Positions 31,820-44,085 are shown, counted from the first letter of the stretch. The stretch: 64,000 bases of DNA from Bathynomus jamesi (GCA_023014485.1 JAJOZX010005616.1:212501-276500), one strand, 5' to 3'. Made by a program: numbers and translations. The notes: a model not told the origin generated them from the sequence alone.

Positions 31820-32829
31820 AAAAAAAAACGTAGTAAACTCGACAGATATATGAAAATGTTATTTAGACAACAGAAACAAACTGTAAAAAAATATCTACAG
31901 ATACAAAATTGAAGCAAGGAGACTCAAACTAGGAAAGAACTGTGAATTAGAAATGAGCCGTAAACAAACATTCATCCACAAGACAAATAGGGAGGAAAAC
32001 AAGGTAGCAGAAAACATTAAAATTAACCCAAACGACTTTTACGGCTTTGCGTAAAGAAAAAAGAAATGGAAAGAAAGTGTTGGTCTGTTAAACGGTTAAA
32101 AGATGGAATAAATGAATACACAAATGAGCCAGAAAAAAAATGAGTGAAATGCTTAAGGAACAATTTAACCCCATGTTCAGCACCCATAAGCCCGAGATGA
32201 AAATAGAAAATCCGAAATTCTTTGGCATATATACAAATCAGTCAAATATAGGTGCGGACATGAATTTATTAGTTGATTTTTAGTTCTTGGAAGGGGCTAT
32301 AATTGAGACTTTATTACAAATATCAGAAAATTCAACACCAGAGCCAGACACATGGAAGGACAGGTGCCTAAAGAAATGCAAAGAGTGTAGCCAAGCCACT
32401 ATATTTACTATGGAGAAAATCATCACTCGGAACAAGACGAATCCCCCCCCCCCCCATTAAAGAATGGGAACATTGCTTCCTTCTTCAAAGTTTCAAAGGG
32501 GGTAACAGAGCAATGCCTAAAAGTTATCGCTCAATATAGTGCTTTGAACGGGTAATTAGATATAAAAGTGCTTACTACCACCAAGAAAAGGATTTATTCA
32601 CTCTGAATCAACACGGACTCAAGGCTGGAAGATCATGCCTATCACAGTTATTAAACCATCAAGCAAAAATAATGGAACCGTGGTGTCAAAGTCAAAATAT
32701 AGATGTAATATACAGTACACCGATTTTGCTAGAACCTTCGATAAATGTGGTGACGGGATTACAGCAGACAAACTTAAGAAAACAGGAAACTTAAGAAACA
32801 GGAAGCTGAGACGATGGATATTTAATTTC

Positions 32830-33025
32830 GGATCACCTGAAGATCCGTCACCCCAGCCTTTTTTAGTTAGCTTTATAAGGCTAACTAACGAAAATATCAC
32901 GACTTAACCTAACCAATCGTTAGGTACGCCCTTGACGGTTGGTTAGGTTAAGTCGTGATATTTTCGTTAGTTAGCCTTATAAAGCTAACTAAAAAAGGCT
33001 GGGGTGACGGATCTTCAGGTGATCC
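32830..33025. mobile_element. 196-bp foldback inside LINE copy D
   Basis: The left arm GGATCACCTGAAGATCCGTC and the right arm GACGGATCTTCAGGTGATCC are exact inverses. Arms continue about 85 bp each through CGTTAGTTAGCC and GGTTAGGTTAAGTCG, leaving a loop of about 20 bp. It looks recent. Non-coding; superfamily unknown. Confidence 0.85.
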
Positions 33026-33532
33026 TTAATTTCCTGACCCAAAAAACTTACGAAGCATATTAGTAAATAGAATTAAATCTGAAATTACAGAAATTATCAG
33101 TTCTGTCCCACACGGTACATTATAAGTTTCTCTGCTACTTATAAAAATTTATTGTAGACATAGATTCAGATACCAAAGACAATGTCGTATCGTATTTCGC
33201 AGACGGCACAGAGATATGCAAGGAAATACTGAAGTGAGCGGAAGGTGAAAATATGAATTTGAACGATGAAAAATTCAAGCTCATTCGATATGGTAATAAG
33301 GGACTGCAGAATAAAAGGTACAAAACACTACAAGATAAGCAGGCAATACCAAGCCCACAAATGGAGGATTTTAGAGTAATAATGTCGTCGGATGCGGAGT
33401 TCAGAGAGCACTATAATATTAAAATTATAACACCTGTGAAAATAACGGGAGATATTTGGAGGAGCTTCCGTAGTATGATAGAAAAGCAAATATCATGCTA
33501 GAAGTATGGAAGAATTTAGTCCTACCAGTAAC

Positions 33533-33708
33533 CAAGGGTGCAGTGCTGCGGGTGCGCACGGGAGCGCCGCTCCCGCACCTCCATTCATCCAAATTTTATT
33601 TATTTATTTTTTTTAGTTGATACTTGGAAGTTGGGAACAAAGAGACTGAGATGAAAGCACTGGTTTCTAATTGTGATTTCAAATTTTTTATATTCCAAGT
33701 CTAAGTGA

Positions 33709-33772
<64 letters not shown>

Positions 33773-33820
33773 TATATTCCTTAGAGCTCCTGCACCTTAA
33801 AATTTACCACTACACCCCTG
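33533..33820. mobile_element. hAT MITE inside LINE copy D
   Basis: A perfect 8-bp target duplication CCAGTAAC lies at 33525-33532 and 33821-33828. The ends are CAAGGGTGCAGTG and, inverted, CAGGGGTGTAGTGG, typical of hAT. Inside are TTATTATTATT and AGTAGTAGT microsatellites. It has no ORF. Confidence 0.85.
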
Positions 33821-34366
33821 CCAGTAACTGAGTATTGTTCAGTACTCACAAGCCCATACAGAAAAGCAGATATTCCGAACAAAACAGTCATACAAAGGAC
33901 TTTTACGTCTAAGATAGCGGAAACGAAGGATGAAGACTACTGGTCATGTGTACAATCTTCGAAACTCTACTCTTTGGAAAGAAGATGTGAGCGATACGCA
34001 AGAATGTACATACGAAAATTACTCGAGGGATATGTCCCAAACCTTAGAAATGAGACAAAAACGCACTGGAATGAGAAAAGAGGTAGATTGTTACTGTCCC
34101 AGCTGCGGTAGAACAGGAGACCATGAAAATTAAGCTGAAAAATACTTTTTAACGTGTTACCAAAAGAATTGAGGAACCTCTAACACACCAACCAAACTAC
34201 CTTCAAACACCAACTCGACAGGTTTCTGCATAAAGTCCCTGACCACCCATGCGTAGCTGGCTATGAGGGCAGGGTAAGAATAGAAAGAAACTCTCTCCTT
34301 CATCAAGTCCCACAAATGAGGCGCGATGCTAGAGAAGTGTCGAACGCGGGTCGACCCTGAACAGTT

Positions 34367-34945
34367 AGTTGTTTAACCTAACCAAATCTCCAAGAGATAT
34401 AGATAATATAACAGGGTAGCTATACCTATTCCTTTAGACCACAAAAATGGACTACGTTTCACAGATGGAGAATTGGGAGCGAGTTGATAAAGAAGAGTAT
34501 ATTTTTAATATATAATTCTCACTGTCAATATATATATATATTTTAACTACATAAACAAAATTCACAATTAATTATTTATGCAGCAAAAGAAATCTAACTC
34601 GTAATAAAATATATAAAATATATTTCTCAATTTCATCGCAGTTTCCATTCTTCAGGTAGATAATAAACTCACTTAACCTCTACAGAAACGTAGTTAAATA
34701 AATTAAAATTAAAATAGTTTTTAAGAATTTTAAATTCTTTATCAAGATTCCATATCAGTTTCTCAAAGCGAATTTTAGTAGGAAATACTTAAGCCAACCT
34801 TTGAGAAAAACTCGTGAATCACCACAGAATATATATATATATGAATAGAAACGACATAAGTATTAAGGAACGTTTCTGCAGAAACGTTCCTTAATACTTA
34901 TGTCGTTTCTATTCATTTATATACTGCGTGGTCATTGCAGTTATT

Positions 34946-34981
<36 letters not shown>

Positions 34982-34984
34982 CAC
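34367..34984. other. Lim1 intron, AT-rich with a perfect palindrome
   Basis: No gene seen. Contains the palindrome at 34841-34916 and (TA)n at 34951-34977. Confidence 0.4.
34841..34916. repeat. perfect 76-bp palindrome
   Basis: ATGAATAGAAACGACATAAG at the left is mirrored exactly to a CTGCAG centre without any loop. (TA)n lies to the left and TTATATA to the right. A loopless perfect palindrome is unusual and would extrude as a cruciform. Confidence 0.9.
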
Positions 34985-35877
34985 ACGGTGTGTTCAAAAG
35001 GTTCCCGAACTGGTTATGCTGCGCGCGCATCACATGACGCGCATGCGCGTCATGTGATGCATATTGTAGTGTGACTCAGCTTGTTGATATCGTATTTTGT
35101 TCTCTCGATATTTACTCTTTTGTGAAGTCATTTTGTGTGTTTTGTCGCATTTTGCGCATTTGAATAATGACTACTGTCGCGCACTTCCATTTCGATGGCT
35201 GTTGTTTTGTTTCAACGTCATACCCTACACCCACGTCTCATCACCCGTAACGATGTTTCTGAGAAAATTTTCATCAAGATTGGCACGTTGAAGGAGGTCT
35301 TGAGATACAACAACACGCTGCTCTTTCTGCTCGGCAGTCAAGAGTCGTGGCAAAAATTTGGCTGACACACGACACATCCCCAAATTCTCTCTGAGTATCG
35401 TATGGCATGATCCTATCGAAATGTCCATTTCGTCCGCGATTTCCCTGACTGTCAGTCTACGGTTCCCTCGAATCATTTCACGAACACAAGCAACAGTATC
35501 ATCAGTTTTTAAGTGGAAGGTCATCCCACCCTCGCATCGTCCTCCGTCAACGTTCGGCCTTCCTTAAAGCGCTTGTGCTACTCAAAAGTGGTTGTTCGAC
35601 TTAAGGCATCATTGCCAAATGCTGTGTTCAGCATAGCTTGGGTTTCAGAAGCAGTCTTGGCCAGCTTAACGCAAAATTTTATGCACACACGATGTTCTTC
35701 AACAGTAGCCATTATTCAAATGCACAAAATGCGACAAAACATACAAAATTATTTCACAAAACCGTAAATATCGAGAGAACAAAATACGATATCAACAAGC
35801 GATAACCGTCTTTGGGCACAGACTGAGTTACGCTAAACATGCATAACCAGTTCGGGAACATTTTGAACACACCTCGT
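34985..35877 (-). mobile_element. mariner element, internally deleted, 0.89 kb
   Basis: The ends are GGTGTGTTCAAAAGGTTCCC and its inverse GGGAACATTTTGAACACACC, extending to about 33 bp. The minus-strand transposase runs from MATVEEHRVCIKFCVK near 35711, through a stop in TTTFE, a frameshift, and the helix-turn-helix region (RRLTVREIADEMDISIGSCH) to IVTGDETWV and GYDVETKQQ. The segment after the first catalytic Asp is then missing. The right flank is (TA)n, and the next element starts 48 bp away. Confidence 0.88.
35225..35711 (-). pseudogene. mariner transposase, N-terminal half with first catalytic Asp
   Basis: An in-frame TAG lies at about 35607 and a frameshift follows near 35530. The helix-turn-helix, the linker and the GDETW motif remain; the two later catalytic Asp residues are deleted. 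Typical full length is about 345 residues, and roughly half is present. Confidence 0.82.
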
Positions 35878-35879
35878 AT

Positions 35880-35924
<45 letters not shown>

Positions 35925-36832
35925 CAGGGCGTCCCAAAAAAATGTATACACACTTTAACAGCTGATAGCTCAATTGATGTTTCTTTCTTTCCAAGTTAAA
36001 CCCATTAGAATTAATAATGGCAGTCAGACTAAGCTTTGAACAAAGGAAATTCATTCTAAAATGCTACTGGAAGTGTGAAAACGCAGTTGAAGTGCAAAGA
36101 CAGTTTAGGAGGGAGTTTCAAACAGATCCACCAACGCGACTTACCATCACTCGAATTAGAGATAAGTTTGAAGCAGATGGAACTGTTCAGAATGTCCACA
36201 AGAAGCGTTCCGGAAGACCACGGACATCGACAAGCCCCACAAAGCAAGAAAGAGTACTGGAAACGTATCACCAAAGTCCAAGAAAATCTGTGCGGCAAGC
36301 GAGTCGTGAGGTAGGAATTTCAGAATCGTCTGTCCAACGCATTTTGAAGCGCTGTCAATGGAAAAGTTACATTCCAAGATTAGTCCATGCTATTAATGAA
36401 GATGATGATGATCCGGACCGAAGAGTGGAGTATTGCGAGTGGTACTTGGCACGATGTGGATGTGGATTGGACGAAGGGGTTTCGTAGAATACCCTCCGCG
36501 TTCACCAGACCTCACACCACTAGACTTTTTTTATGGGGATACTTAAAAGACAAAGTCTACGCTATAAAACCTGCAACAGTCGCTGAATTGAGAGCAGCCA
36601 TTGAACGAGAATGCACACAAATACCAAACGAAATGTTTCGTGATGTTTGCGATTCCATTGCTTCGCGTTATCAGCAGTGCCTGGACCAGAACGGACGTCA
36701 GTTTGAAAACAGGCGTTGACAAAACAATTAAATAATGTCTGTAGATTCTATTACATTTTGAAAATGAAATGTATTTTAATAAACACTGCCTTTATAAGTA
36801 TTTAAAGTGTGTATACATTTTTTTGGGACGCC

Positions 36833-36835
<3 letters not shown>
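35925..36835 (+). mobile_element. mariner-related element, internally deleted, 911 bp
   Basis: Inverted ends CAGGGCGTCCCAAAAAAATG and its exact inverse at the right (CATTTTTTTGGGACGCCCTG), with TATACACACTTTA continuing the repeat, and TA on both sides. The plus strand holds N-terminal (36017-36460) and C-terminal (36480-36719) transposase parts. The central catalytic part is missing. Confidence 0.92.
36017..36719 (+). pseudogene. transposase remnant: HTH region fused to C-terminal domain
   Basis: The start [20 protein letters not shown] leads into a helix-turn-helix region, the linker [14 protein letters not shown], a second HTH ([19 protein letters not shown]) and [10 protein letters not shown] deletion then joins it, via a short frameshifted stretch, to [20 protein letters not shown] and LWGYLKDKVYAIKPATVAEL. 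A T-run of 7 rather than 8 bases at about 36525 also shifts the frame. Asp1 and Asp2 of the catalytic triad are gone; the third, in PLDFF, is present. Confidence 0.88.
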
Positions 36836-36907
<72 letters not shown>

Positions 36908-37280
36908 TATATAAGTAATGAAACATATTCTCACATGAAACTAATGAATTAATGAACGTGTTTATTATTATTATTATTATTAGGATTAATATAAAGACGC
37001 GAAAGTAGAGCCGTTGAAATTTTATTATGGTAATAAACATCTATTATTAATATATAGTAAGGAAATAATATAGCGCCTTTTTTATATCTCAATTTCTATA
37101 TTCATTTTACAAAAAAAAAATAAAATAAATATTCCGACTTCATTTAAAGCTTAGTTTTTGCGAATATTTTTTTACAAGTTTTTTACTTTTAAAAAGATCG
37201 TAATAATATTTGCGTTAATGAGAAATTTTATTTCATTTTTACCTATGTAATTATGCTCTGTCTGTCTGCATCTGTTTATA

Positions 37281-37318
<38 letters not shown>

Positions 37319-37343
37319 ATATATATATATATATATATATATA
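36836..37343. other. Lim1 intron, microsatellites only
   Basis: (TA)n at 36836-36906, TTA repeats at 36961-36981, (CT)n at 37278-37316 and (TA)n at 37317-37342. No gene. Confidence 0.55.
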
Positions 37344-37745
37344 CAGGGTGGAACAAAAGTTTATACTAAATATTTCTTTCTTATAATTCATTTGAAGTGA
37401 AATATAGGAGACGCCAGGAGAAATTGGTGATTACACCCCACAAGTAAAGCTGCAGTTGGTCTTATTACGTTACATGTTACACTGCTAAACTTCTTTTTTT
37501 TGGGGGCATTAACTATTCTGTGGTTTATAACTCTCGGCTACAGATCATTTAAAAAACTAAACGAGAACATTAAAAATGCGTCAGAACCATTCTTGCGGAC
37601 ATGTTGCCCATTCGAAGCTCGGTGTAGCTTACGTGACAGAATTAATTAACATGTGTAAATTGGTACCTCGGCTGCAGTTTTGAATACTTACGAATGCAAA
37701 GTTGCTACTGTACTTCACAGGAAGGCGTACTTTTGCTACACCCTG
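37344..37745. mobile_element. 402-bp MITE, mariner-type ends
   Basis: Left CAGGGTGGAACAAAAGTTTA and right, inverted, CAGGGTGTAGCAAAAGTACG, with (TA)n on the left and TA on the right. No coding sequence. The ends are diverged, so it is older than its neighbours. Confidence 0.65.
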
Positions 37746-37849
37746 TATATAGTTATAACGCTCTTAGCTGCTAATTATCATCATTATTTTACGATTTCCT
37801 TCGTTGCTTCACATTTTAACTTGGAAAAACTCATTTTCTTTCTTTCGAG

Positions 37850-37940
<91 letters not shown>

Positions 37941-38697
37941 ATATATTAATCAATCAATGCTTAAGACATTTGTAATTACAGCTTTAGTGGCAGCAAGATG
38001 AAAAATTTTCACAGAGCATCATTCCGCCCATACGTCCTTTTCAGGGTACGAGCAGCTTGTAGCAGCATTGCCAAACAATCAGGGGGTTAGTGTATTGACA
38101 ACGATTCCGTACGTAGTTCATCATCGCTGAAAACAACAATGCTCCGCCTTATCGTAGTTCAAAGAATATCAAAATCTGTATTCGTTTTGGGGCAATTTTC
38201 GTCAATTTGTATTGTATTGCAGTTATTATCAGTGAAGGTGCATGATTCTTCGGGAGTAAGATGAACCGTAAGTTTGTTTAGTTTATATATATATATAAAA
38301 GCTGGTAATAATAAAGTGAGACAAAGTCAAAATCGCACAAGTCAAAAAAGAAAGAAAAAAAATGGATCTTACCAATTTCGTACTGAAAGGATTAACTTCA
38401 AAGAAGAAAGTTTTTTTTTTTTTCTTTTCTCTCAATCATTTTTAAAGCTTTACTCTATTTTGCATTCTTATCTCGGGGTATTATTTCTACTTTACACTTT
38501 CTCAGCCAACTTCTTTACGCGTCTTCTCCTCATACGTATTCTCCGCGCCGCTTTTAATCTCCTTTTCGCTTCCTTCAACCCTCCTTCCTCGTTATCTTTC
38601 TCACTCTCACAGCGCATACACCGCTCCAGCTTGTGAGTTACGGTCTTAGCTCTGACGTTTTATTTCACGCATCGCTGATCAGCACGTGCTTCCACAG

Positions 38698-38745
<48 letters not shown>

Positions 38746-39257
38746 TCCTTCTCCTTCGTCTTCTTTATCTATTCTTTGCTTTTCTTTGTTTCGTATTTGG
38801 TAATTTTTACAGAATTTTCTTAATAACTTTAACGAAGATTATTTTTAGTCTTTTTTCTTCCAATTTGTGAGTCTCAATTCTGAGTGATCTCTCGGCGTTC
38901 ATCTCTCGCGTCTCGTGAATGCAATAAGAGACATCGCAATCTCCATCATTTGAAACGAGATTACTTAAGAGACAGATTAACTTCTCGGCGGAACGTGGGA
39001 CTAATAACTTATTAAGAGTTACGGGTTCGATCCCTTGTTTTGACTATGGTCAGGTTCACGTTCGAATATATCGTTTGCATATACTGAGAGCTGTTTAATA
39101 AACATAATGCTCAGAATATGTTTTATTTAGGGGCATTGGGTCGGGGTTGAGGGGTGAGCTGTTGGTTGGTAGATGTGTGTGTGTCTCTTTCTATGTGTGT
39201 GGGTCTGCGTGTGTGGTAGTTACATGGATTTCATTAGTAATTAATATTACATATATA

Positions 39258-39303
<46 letters not shown>

Positions 39304-39600
39304 TATGTAATGACTTTTTTATATATAAAAATTAGAAGCTAATTTGCATATAAATGAATATTATCAACAATACAATTAATCTCTTATAATAAACAAATTA
39401 AATAATAATCATTATAATGACGATATGATTATTTACATTATATTATAACGAAATCACAAATTGAAAAATTATTTTCAATATAAATTAGAATTAATTATCT
39501 AATTAATAATAATTAATTTTTACGACTCTTTACGTACTCAAAAGATCTCGTAATTATGATATAAACTTTATAGGATAATTGTTAGAAAACTTAATTGAAT

Positions 39601-39632
<32 letters not shown>

Positions 39633-39638
39633 GTATAT
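37746..39638. other. Lim1 intron, no gene seen
   Basis: (TA)n(CA)n at 37854-37936, (CT)n at 38699-38742, (GT)n near 39175-39220 and (TA)n at 39258-39300. The stretch 38015-38095 (CCGCCCATAC, CAGGGTACGAGCAGCTTG) resembles 62140-62240, so an unclassified repeat may be present. No coding exon. Confidence 0.5.
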
Positions 39639-40118
39639 GATACACAGAGACCGTGCATGGAACAAGGAACTCTTCTGGGAAAATTAAATCCACTATAGTC
39701 CGAATAAGTAATGGTAAATGACAAACACTATAGTTTTCTCTTTTTCATGATATTAGCCCGACGTGGGCAACGTGTCACTCAAAGAGGCCCCAAAAATATA
39801 GTTTCCCTCACCAGCTATCTGCAAAGCAGATAGGATCCAACTTTGGGACAGGATCTAGGGTTAGATCCTGTCCCAAAACTGGATCCTATCTGCTTTGCAG
39901 ATAGCTGGTGAAGGAAACTATATTTTGGGGCTTCTTTGAGTGACCCGTTACCCACGTCGGGCTAACATCATGACAAAGAAAAAACTATAGTGTTTGTCAT
40001 TTACCATTACTTATTCGAACTATAGTGGATTTAATTTTCCCAGAAGAGTTCCTTGTTCCATGCACGGTCTGTGTGTATCATGAAAAAGCCTCAGGGGACC
40101 ATTCTGAGTTCAATCTCA
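39639..40118. mobile_element. foldback element, copy B
   Basis: Arms of about 205 bp start with ACCGTGCATGGAACAAGGAA and reach a central CAGCTATCTGCAAAGCAGAT / TAGGATCC palindrome. Right-hand tail CCTCAGGGGACCATTCTGAG. Belongs to the family at 5434, 41447 and 57932. It has a longer hairpin than copies A and D. Confidence 0.88.
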
Positions 40119-40136
40119 TATACAGTATATATATAT

Positions 40137-40209
<73 letters not shown>

Positions 40210-40824
40210 TTACACACACACACTGGAATTTCGGTGTGTGTGTGTGTGTGTTAAAAGCATAAATAAATACGAATTAGTTATATATCGTTTCGGTTTTGAT
40301 ATTTTCTTCATCTTTGGTGACAGTAAATAAAGTTTTTGAAAAAATCCTGATTAGTAATTTTTTATGATTTTCAAAATTTTGGTTTCGAAGGAATTTTTAT
40401 TCCCGGGGGGGGAAAAAAATATATATATATATATATATGTGTGTGTAAATCTAAAAACATTTTTACTCCCCCACCCCCCCGCCCAAATGATATATACACT
40501 ATACAGTATATGCCAATACATTATATAATTGATTGCACAGGTAAGTCTGTCATTTTTAAAAGTGACTGCATGCGGACTGCTACTCGAAAAACTGATTTCA
40601 GGGGTGCCACTATATTCGTAATTGCATAGGTGAAGAAATGGGTGCCACTCAATCTTTGTTTCGAGGGTGCCGATGGGAAAAATAAATTGCAGAGATGCCA
40701 CTCAAAATAAGGGTATAAACCAAAGTACGTTTGTTGTATATCATTTGTTGTATATATATTATATATAAGATGCCACTCAAAATAAGGGTATAAACCAAAT
40801 ATGTTTGTTGTATATCATTTGTTG

Positions 40825-40868
<44 letters not shown>

Positions 40869-41333
40869 AGGAGAGAGAGCAGTGAGACTAGAAATTTCAT
40901 CAAGATGTGGAAATTCTTTCATCGAACAATTGCCCTCAGGTGATGACAGTATTTTCATTAAACTTGGATGCGTGCTGAAATACTTTTCGGGAAACTGATT
41001 CCTTGAAAATAATTTAATCGAAGTGGGTGGAGCCATTTATTGGAAGAAATGTTAATTAAATACAATGTCGCTATATTTTAATTAACCTTGTGTAATTACT
41101 TGCACATCAGCGTTATGTTAATCAAGAACAACATACTAACAGAAACTTAAATTTTAAGATTAAATACTTTGGAAATAAAGTTACCTTACCTCGGTGAGAT
41201 TCGAACCGATGCTATTAAAGATTCGAATTTTGCGAGTCGCTACGTTACCCACTCGGTACTGAGATGTTAAGATATAGCCTAACTCTTTCGCATTAGTTTC
41301 AGTATGTATATTTTAATATGTATTGTTTTTGTT

Positions 41334-41367
<34 letters not shown>

Positions 41368-41446
41368 GTGTGTGTGTGTGTGTAGAATTAATACCGTATA
41401 TATATATATATATATATATATAAATTATATATATATATATATATAT
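40119..41446. other. Lim1 intron: microsatellites, a local duplication and a tRNA-like sequence
   Basis: (TA)n at 40139-40206, a G-run and a C-run at 40406-40412 and 40470-40480. A 55-bp segment (GATGCCACTCAAAATAAGGG) is tandemly repeated at 40691-40825. (GA)n at 40842-40870. On the minus strand at 41190-41265 GGTTCGAATCTCACCGAGG has a tRNA B-box, with ACCGAGTGGGTAACG as a possible A-box; it may be a SINE fragment. (TA)n(GT)n at 41337-41382. Confidence 0.5.
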
Positions 41447-44033
41447 GTTAAACACAGACCGTGCATGGAACAAGGAACTCTTCTGGGAAAATTAAATCCA
41501 CTATAGTCCGAATAAGTAATGGTAAATGACAAATACCATAGTTTTTTTCCTTTTTCATGATTTTAGCCCGACGTGGGCAACGGGTCTCTCGCAAAGAGAT
41601 CCCATAAATATAGCTTCCCTCACCAGCTATCTGCAAGGCAGACAGGATCCAGCTTTGGGACGTGGATCTAGGGTTTAAAGCAAGCCTAGATCCCTACACT
41701 CAGAACCTCTATATAAGTAAAAGACTCGTTGCATTCACGTCGTGTTGAATAAATCAAAGAAAAAGGGGGTAACTATTGTATTTTTAGCCAAAAAAAACCA
41801 AAACTTAAACCTCAACCGGGACATTGAGCGTCCACTTTTCAAGGCACGAAACACGTCCGTTTAGTATACACAAACTCAGAATGGTTCCCTGAGAACATTA
41901 TATGTTAAACACAGACCGTGCATGGAACAAGGAACTCTTCTGGGAAAATTAAATCCACTATAGTCCGAATAAGTAATGGTAAATGACAAATACCATAGTT
42001 TTTTTCCTTTTTCATGATTTTAGCCCGACGTGGGCAACGGGTCTCTCGCAAAGAGATCCCATAAATATAGCTTCCCTCACCAGCTATCTGCAAGGCAGAC
42101 AGGATCCAGCTTTGGGACGTGGATCTAGGGTTTAAAGCAAGCCTAGATCCCTACACTCAGAACCTCTATATAAGTAAAAGACTCGTTGCATTCACGTCGT
42201 GTTGAATAAATCAAAGAAAAAGGGGGTAACTATTGTATTTTTAGCCAAAAAAAACCAAAACTTAAACCTCAACCGGGACATTGAGCGTCCACTTTTCAAG
42301 GCACGAAACACGTCCGTTTAGTATACACAAACTCAGAATGGTTCCCTGAGAACATTATATGTTAAACACAGACCGTGCATGGAACAAGGAACTCTTCTGG
42401 GAAAATTAAATCCACTATAGTCCGAATAAGTAATGGTAAATGACAAATACCATAGTTTTTTTCCTTTTTCATGATTTTAGCCCGACGTGGGCAACGGGTC
42501 TCTCGCAAAGAGATCCCATAAATATAGCTTCCCTCACCAGCTATCTGCAAGGCAGACAGGATCCAGCTTTGGGACGTGGATCTAGGGTTTAAAGCAAGCC
42601 TAGATCCCTACACTCAGAACCTCTATATAAGTAAAAGACTCGTTGCATTCACGTCGTGTTGAATAAATCAAAGAAAAAGGGGGTAACTATTGTATTTTTA
42701 GCCAAAAAAAACCAAAACTTAAACCTCAACCGGGACATTGAGCGTCCACTTTTCAAGGCACGAAACACGTCCGTTTAGTATACACAAACTCAGAATGGTT
42801 CCCTGAGAACATTATATGTTAAACACAGACCGTGCATGGAACAAGGAACTCTTCTGGGAAAATTAAATCCACTATAGTCCGAATAAGTAATGGTAAATGA
42901 CAAATACCATAGTTTTTTTCCTTTTTCATGATTTTAGCCCGACGTGGGCAACGGGTCTCTCGCAAAGAGATCCCATAAATATAGCTTCCCTCACCAGCTA
43001 TCTGCAAGGCAGACAGGATCCAGCTTTGGGGCGTGGATCTAGGGTTTAAAGCAAGCCTAGATCCCTACACTCAGAACCTCTATATAAGTAAAAGACTCGT
43101 TGCATTCACGTCGTGTTGAATAAATCAAAGAAAAAGGGGGTATAGTGCCTTGAAAAGTGGACGCTCAATGTCCCGGTTGAGGTTTAAGTTTTGGTTTTTT
43201 TTTGGCTAAAAATACAATAGTTACCCCCTTTTTCTTTGATTTATTCAACACGACGTGAATGCAACGAGTCTTTTACTTATATAGAGGTTCTGAGTGTAGG
43301 GATCTAGGCTTGCTTTAAACCCTAGATCCACGTCCCAAAGCTGGATCCTGTCTGCCTTGCAGATAGCTGGTGAGGGAAGCTATATTTATGGGATCTCTTT
43401 GCGAGAGACCCGTTGCCCACGTCGGGCTAAAATCATGAAAAAGGAAAAAAACTATGGTATTTGTCATTTACCATTACTTATTCGGACTATAGTGGATTTA
43501 ATTTTCCCAGAAGAGTTCCTTGTTCCATGCACGGTCTGTGTTTAACATATAATGTTCTCAGGGAACCATTCTGAGTTTGTGTATACTAAACGGACGTGTT
43601 TCGTGCCTTGAAAAGTGGACGCTCAATGTCCCGGTTGAGGTTTAAGTTTTGGTTTTTTTTGGCTAAAAATACAATAGTTACCCCTTTTTCTTTGATTTAT
43701 TCAACACGGCGTGAATGCAACGAGTCTTTTACTTATATAGAGGTTCTGAGTGTAGGGATCTAGGCTTGCTTTAAACCCTAGATCCACGTCCCAAAGCTGG
43801 ATCCTGTCTGCCTTGCAGATAGCTGGTGAGGGAAGCTATATTTATGGGATCTCTTTGCGAGAGACCCGTTGCCCACGTCGGGCTAAAATCATGAAAAAGG
43901 AAAAAAACTATGGTATTTGTCATTTACCATTACTTATTCGGACTATAGTGGATTTAATTTTCCCAGAAGAGTTCCTTGTTCCATGCACGGTCTGTGTTTA
44001 ACATATAATGTTCTCAGGGAACCATTCTGAGTT

Positions 44034-44035
<2 letters not shown>
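41447..44035. repeat. inverted array of 457-bp foldback units
   Basis: Units begin GTTAAACACAGACCGTGCAT at 41447, 41904, 42361 and 42818 (exact 457-bp period), the fourth broken at 43141. The sequence then turns round: inverted units end with ACGGTCTGTGTTTAAC at about 43551 and 44007 (456-bp period). The first four units look identical apart from one base (G at 43031). The same 62-codon open frame occurs in all six, but it is a by-product of the repeat. (TA)n flanks both sides. The whole is a near-perfect inverted repeat of about 890 bp per arm plus two more direct units. Confidence 0.95.

Positions 44036-44085
<50 letters not shown>

Larger units (their letters stand above)
31820..34366 (+). 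pseudogene. another CR1/Jockey-like LINE, copy D, heavily degenerate
   Basis: Frames show ENKVAENIKINPNDFYGFA, then an RT start (NIQYTDFARTFDKCGDGI), a degraded catalytic box SYFADGTEI (Asp-Asp changed to Asp-Gly) and the tail RNEGR-like FKHQLDRFLHKVPDHPCVAG with NSLLHQVPQMRRDARE. It is a family distinct from copies A, B and C. It is interrupted by a foldback (32830-33025) and a hAT MITE (33533-33820). Its 3' end also occurs alone at 3306-3362. It is certainly inactive. Confidence 0.8.

Noticed and set aside
38274..38636. 120-codon plus-strand frame, Ser/Phe-rich
   Set aside because: Starts in a (TA)n tract and reads through a pyrimidine-rich stretch; no similarity.
41448..41636. A 62-codon open frame repeated six times in the array
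   Set aside because: It is copied exactly with the repeat unit, has no start context or similarity, and overlaps the foldback arm; a by-product of repetition.
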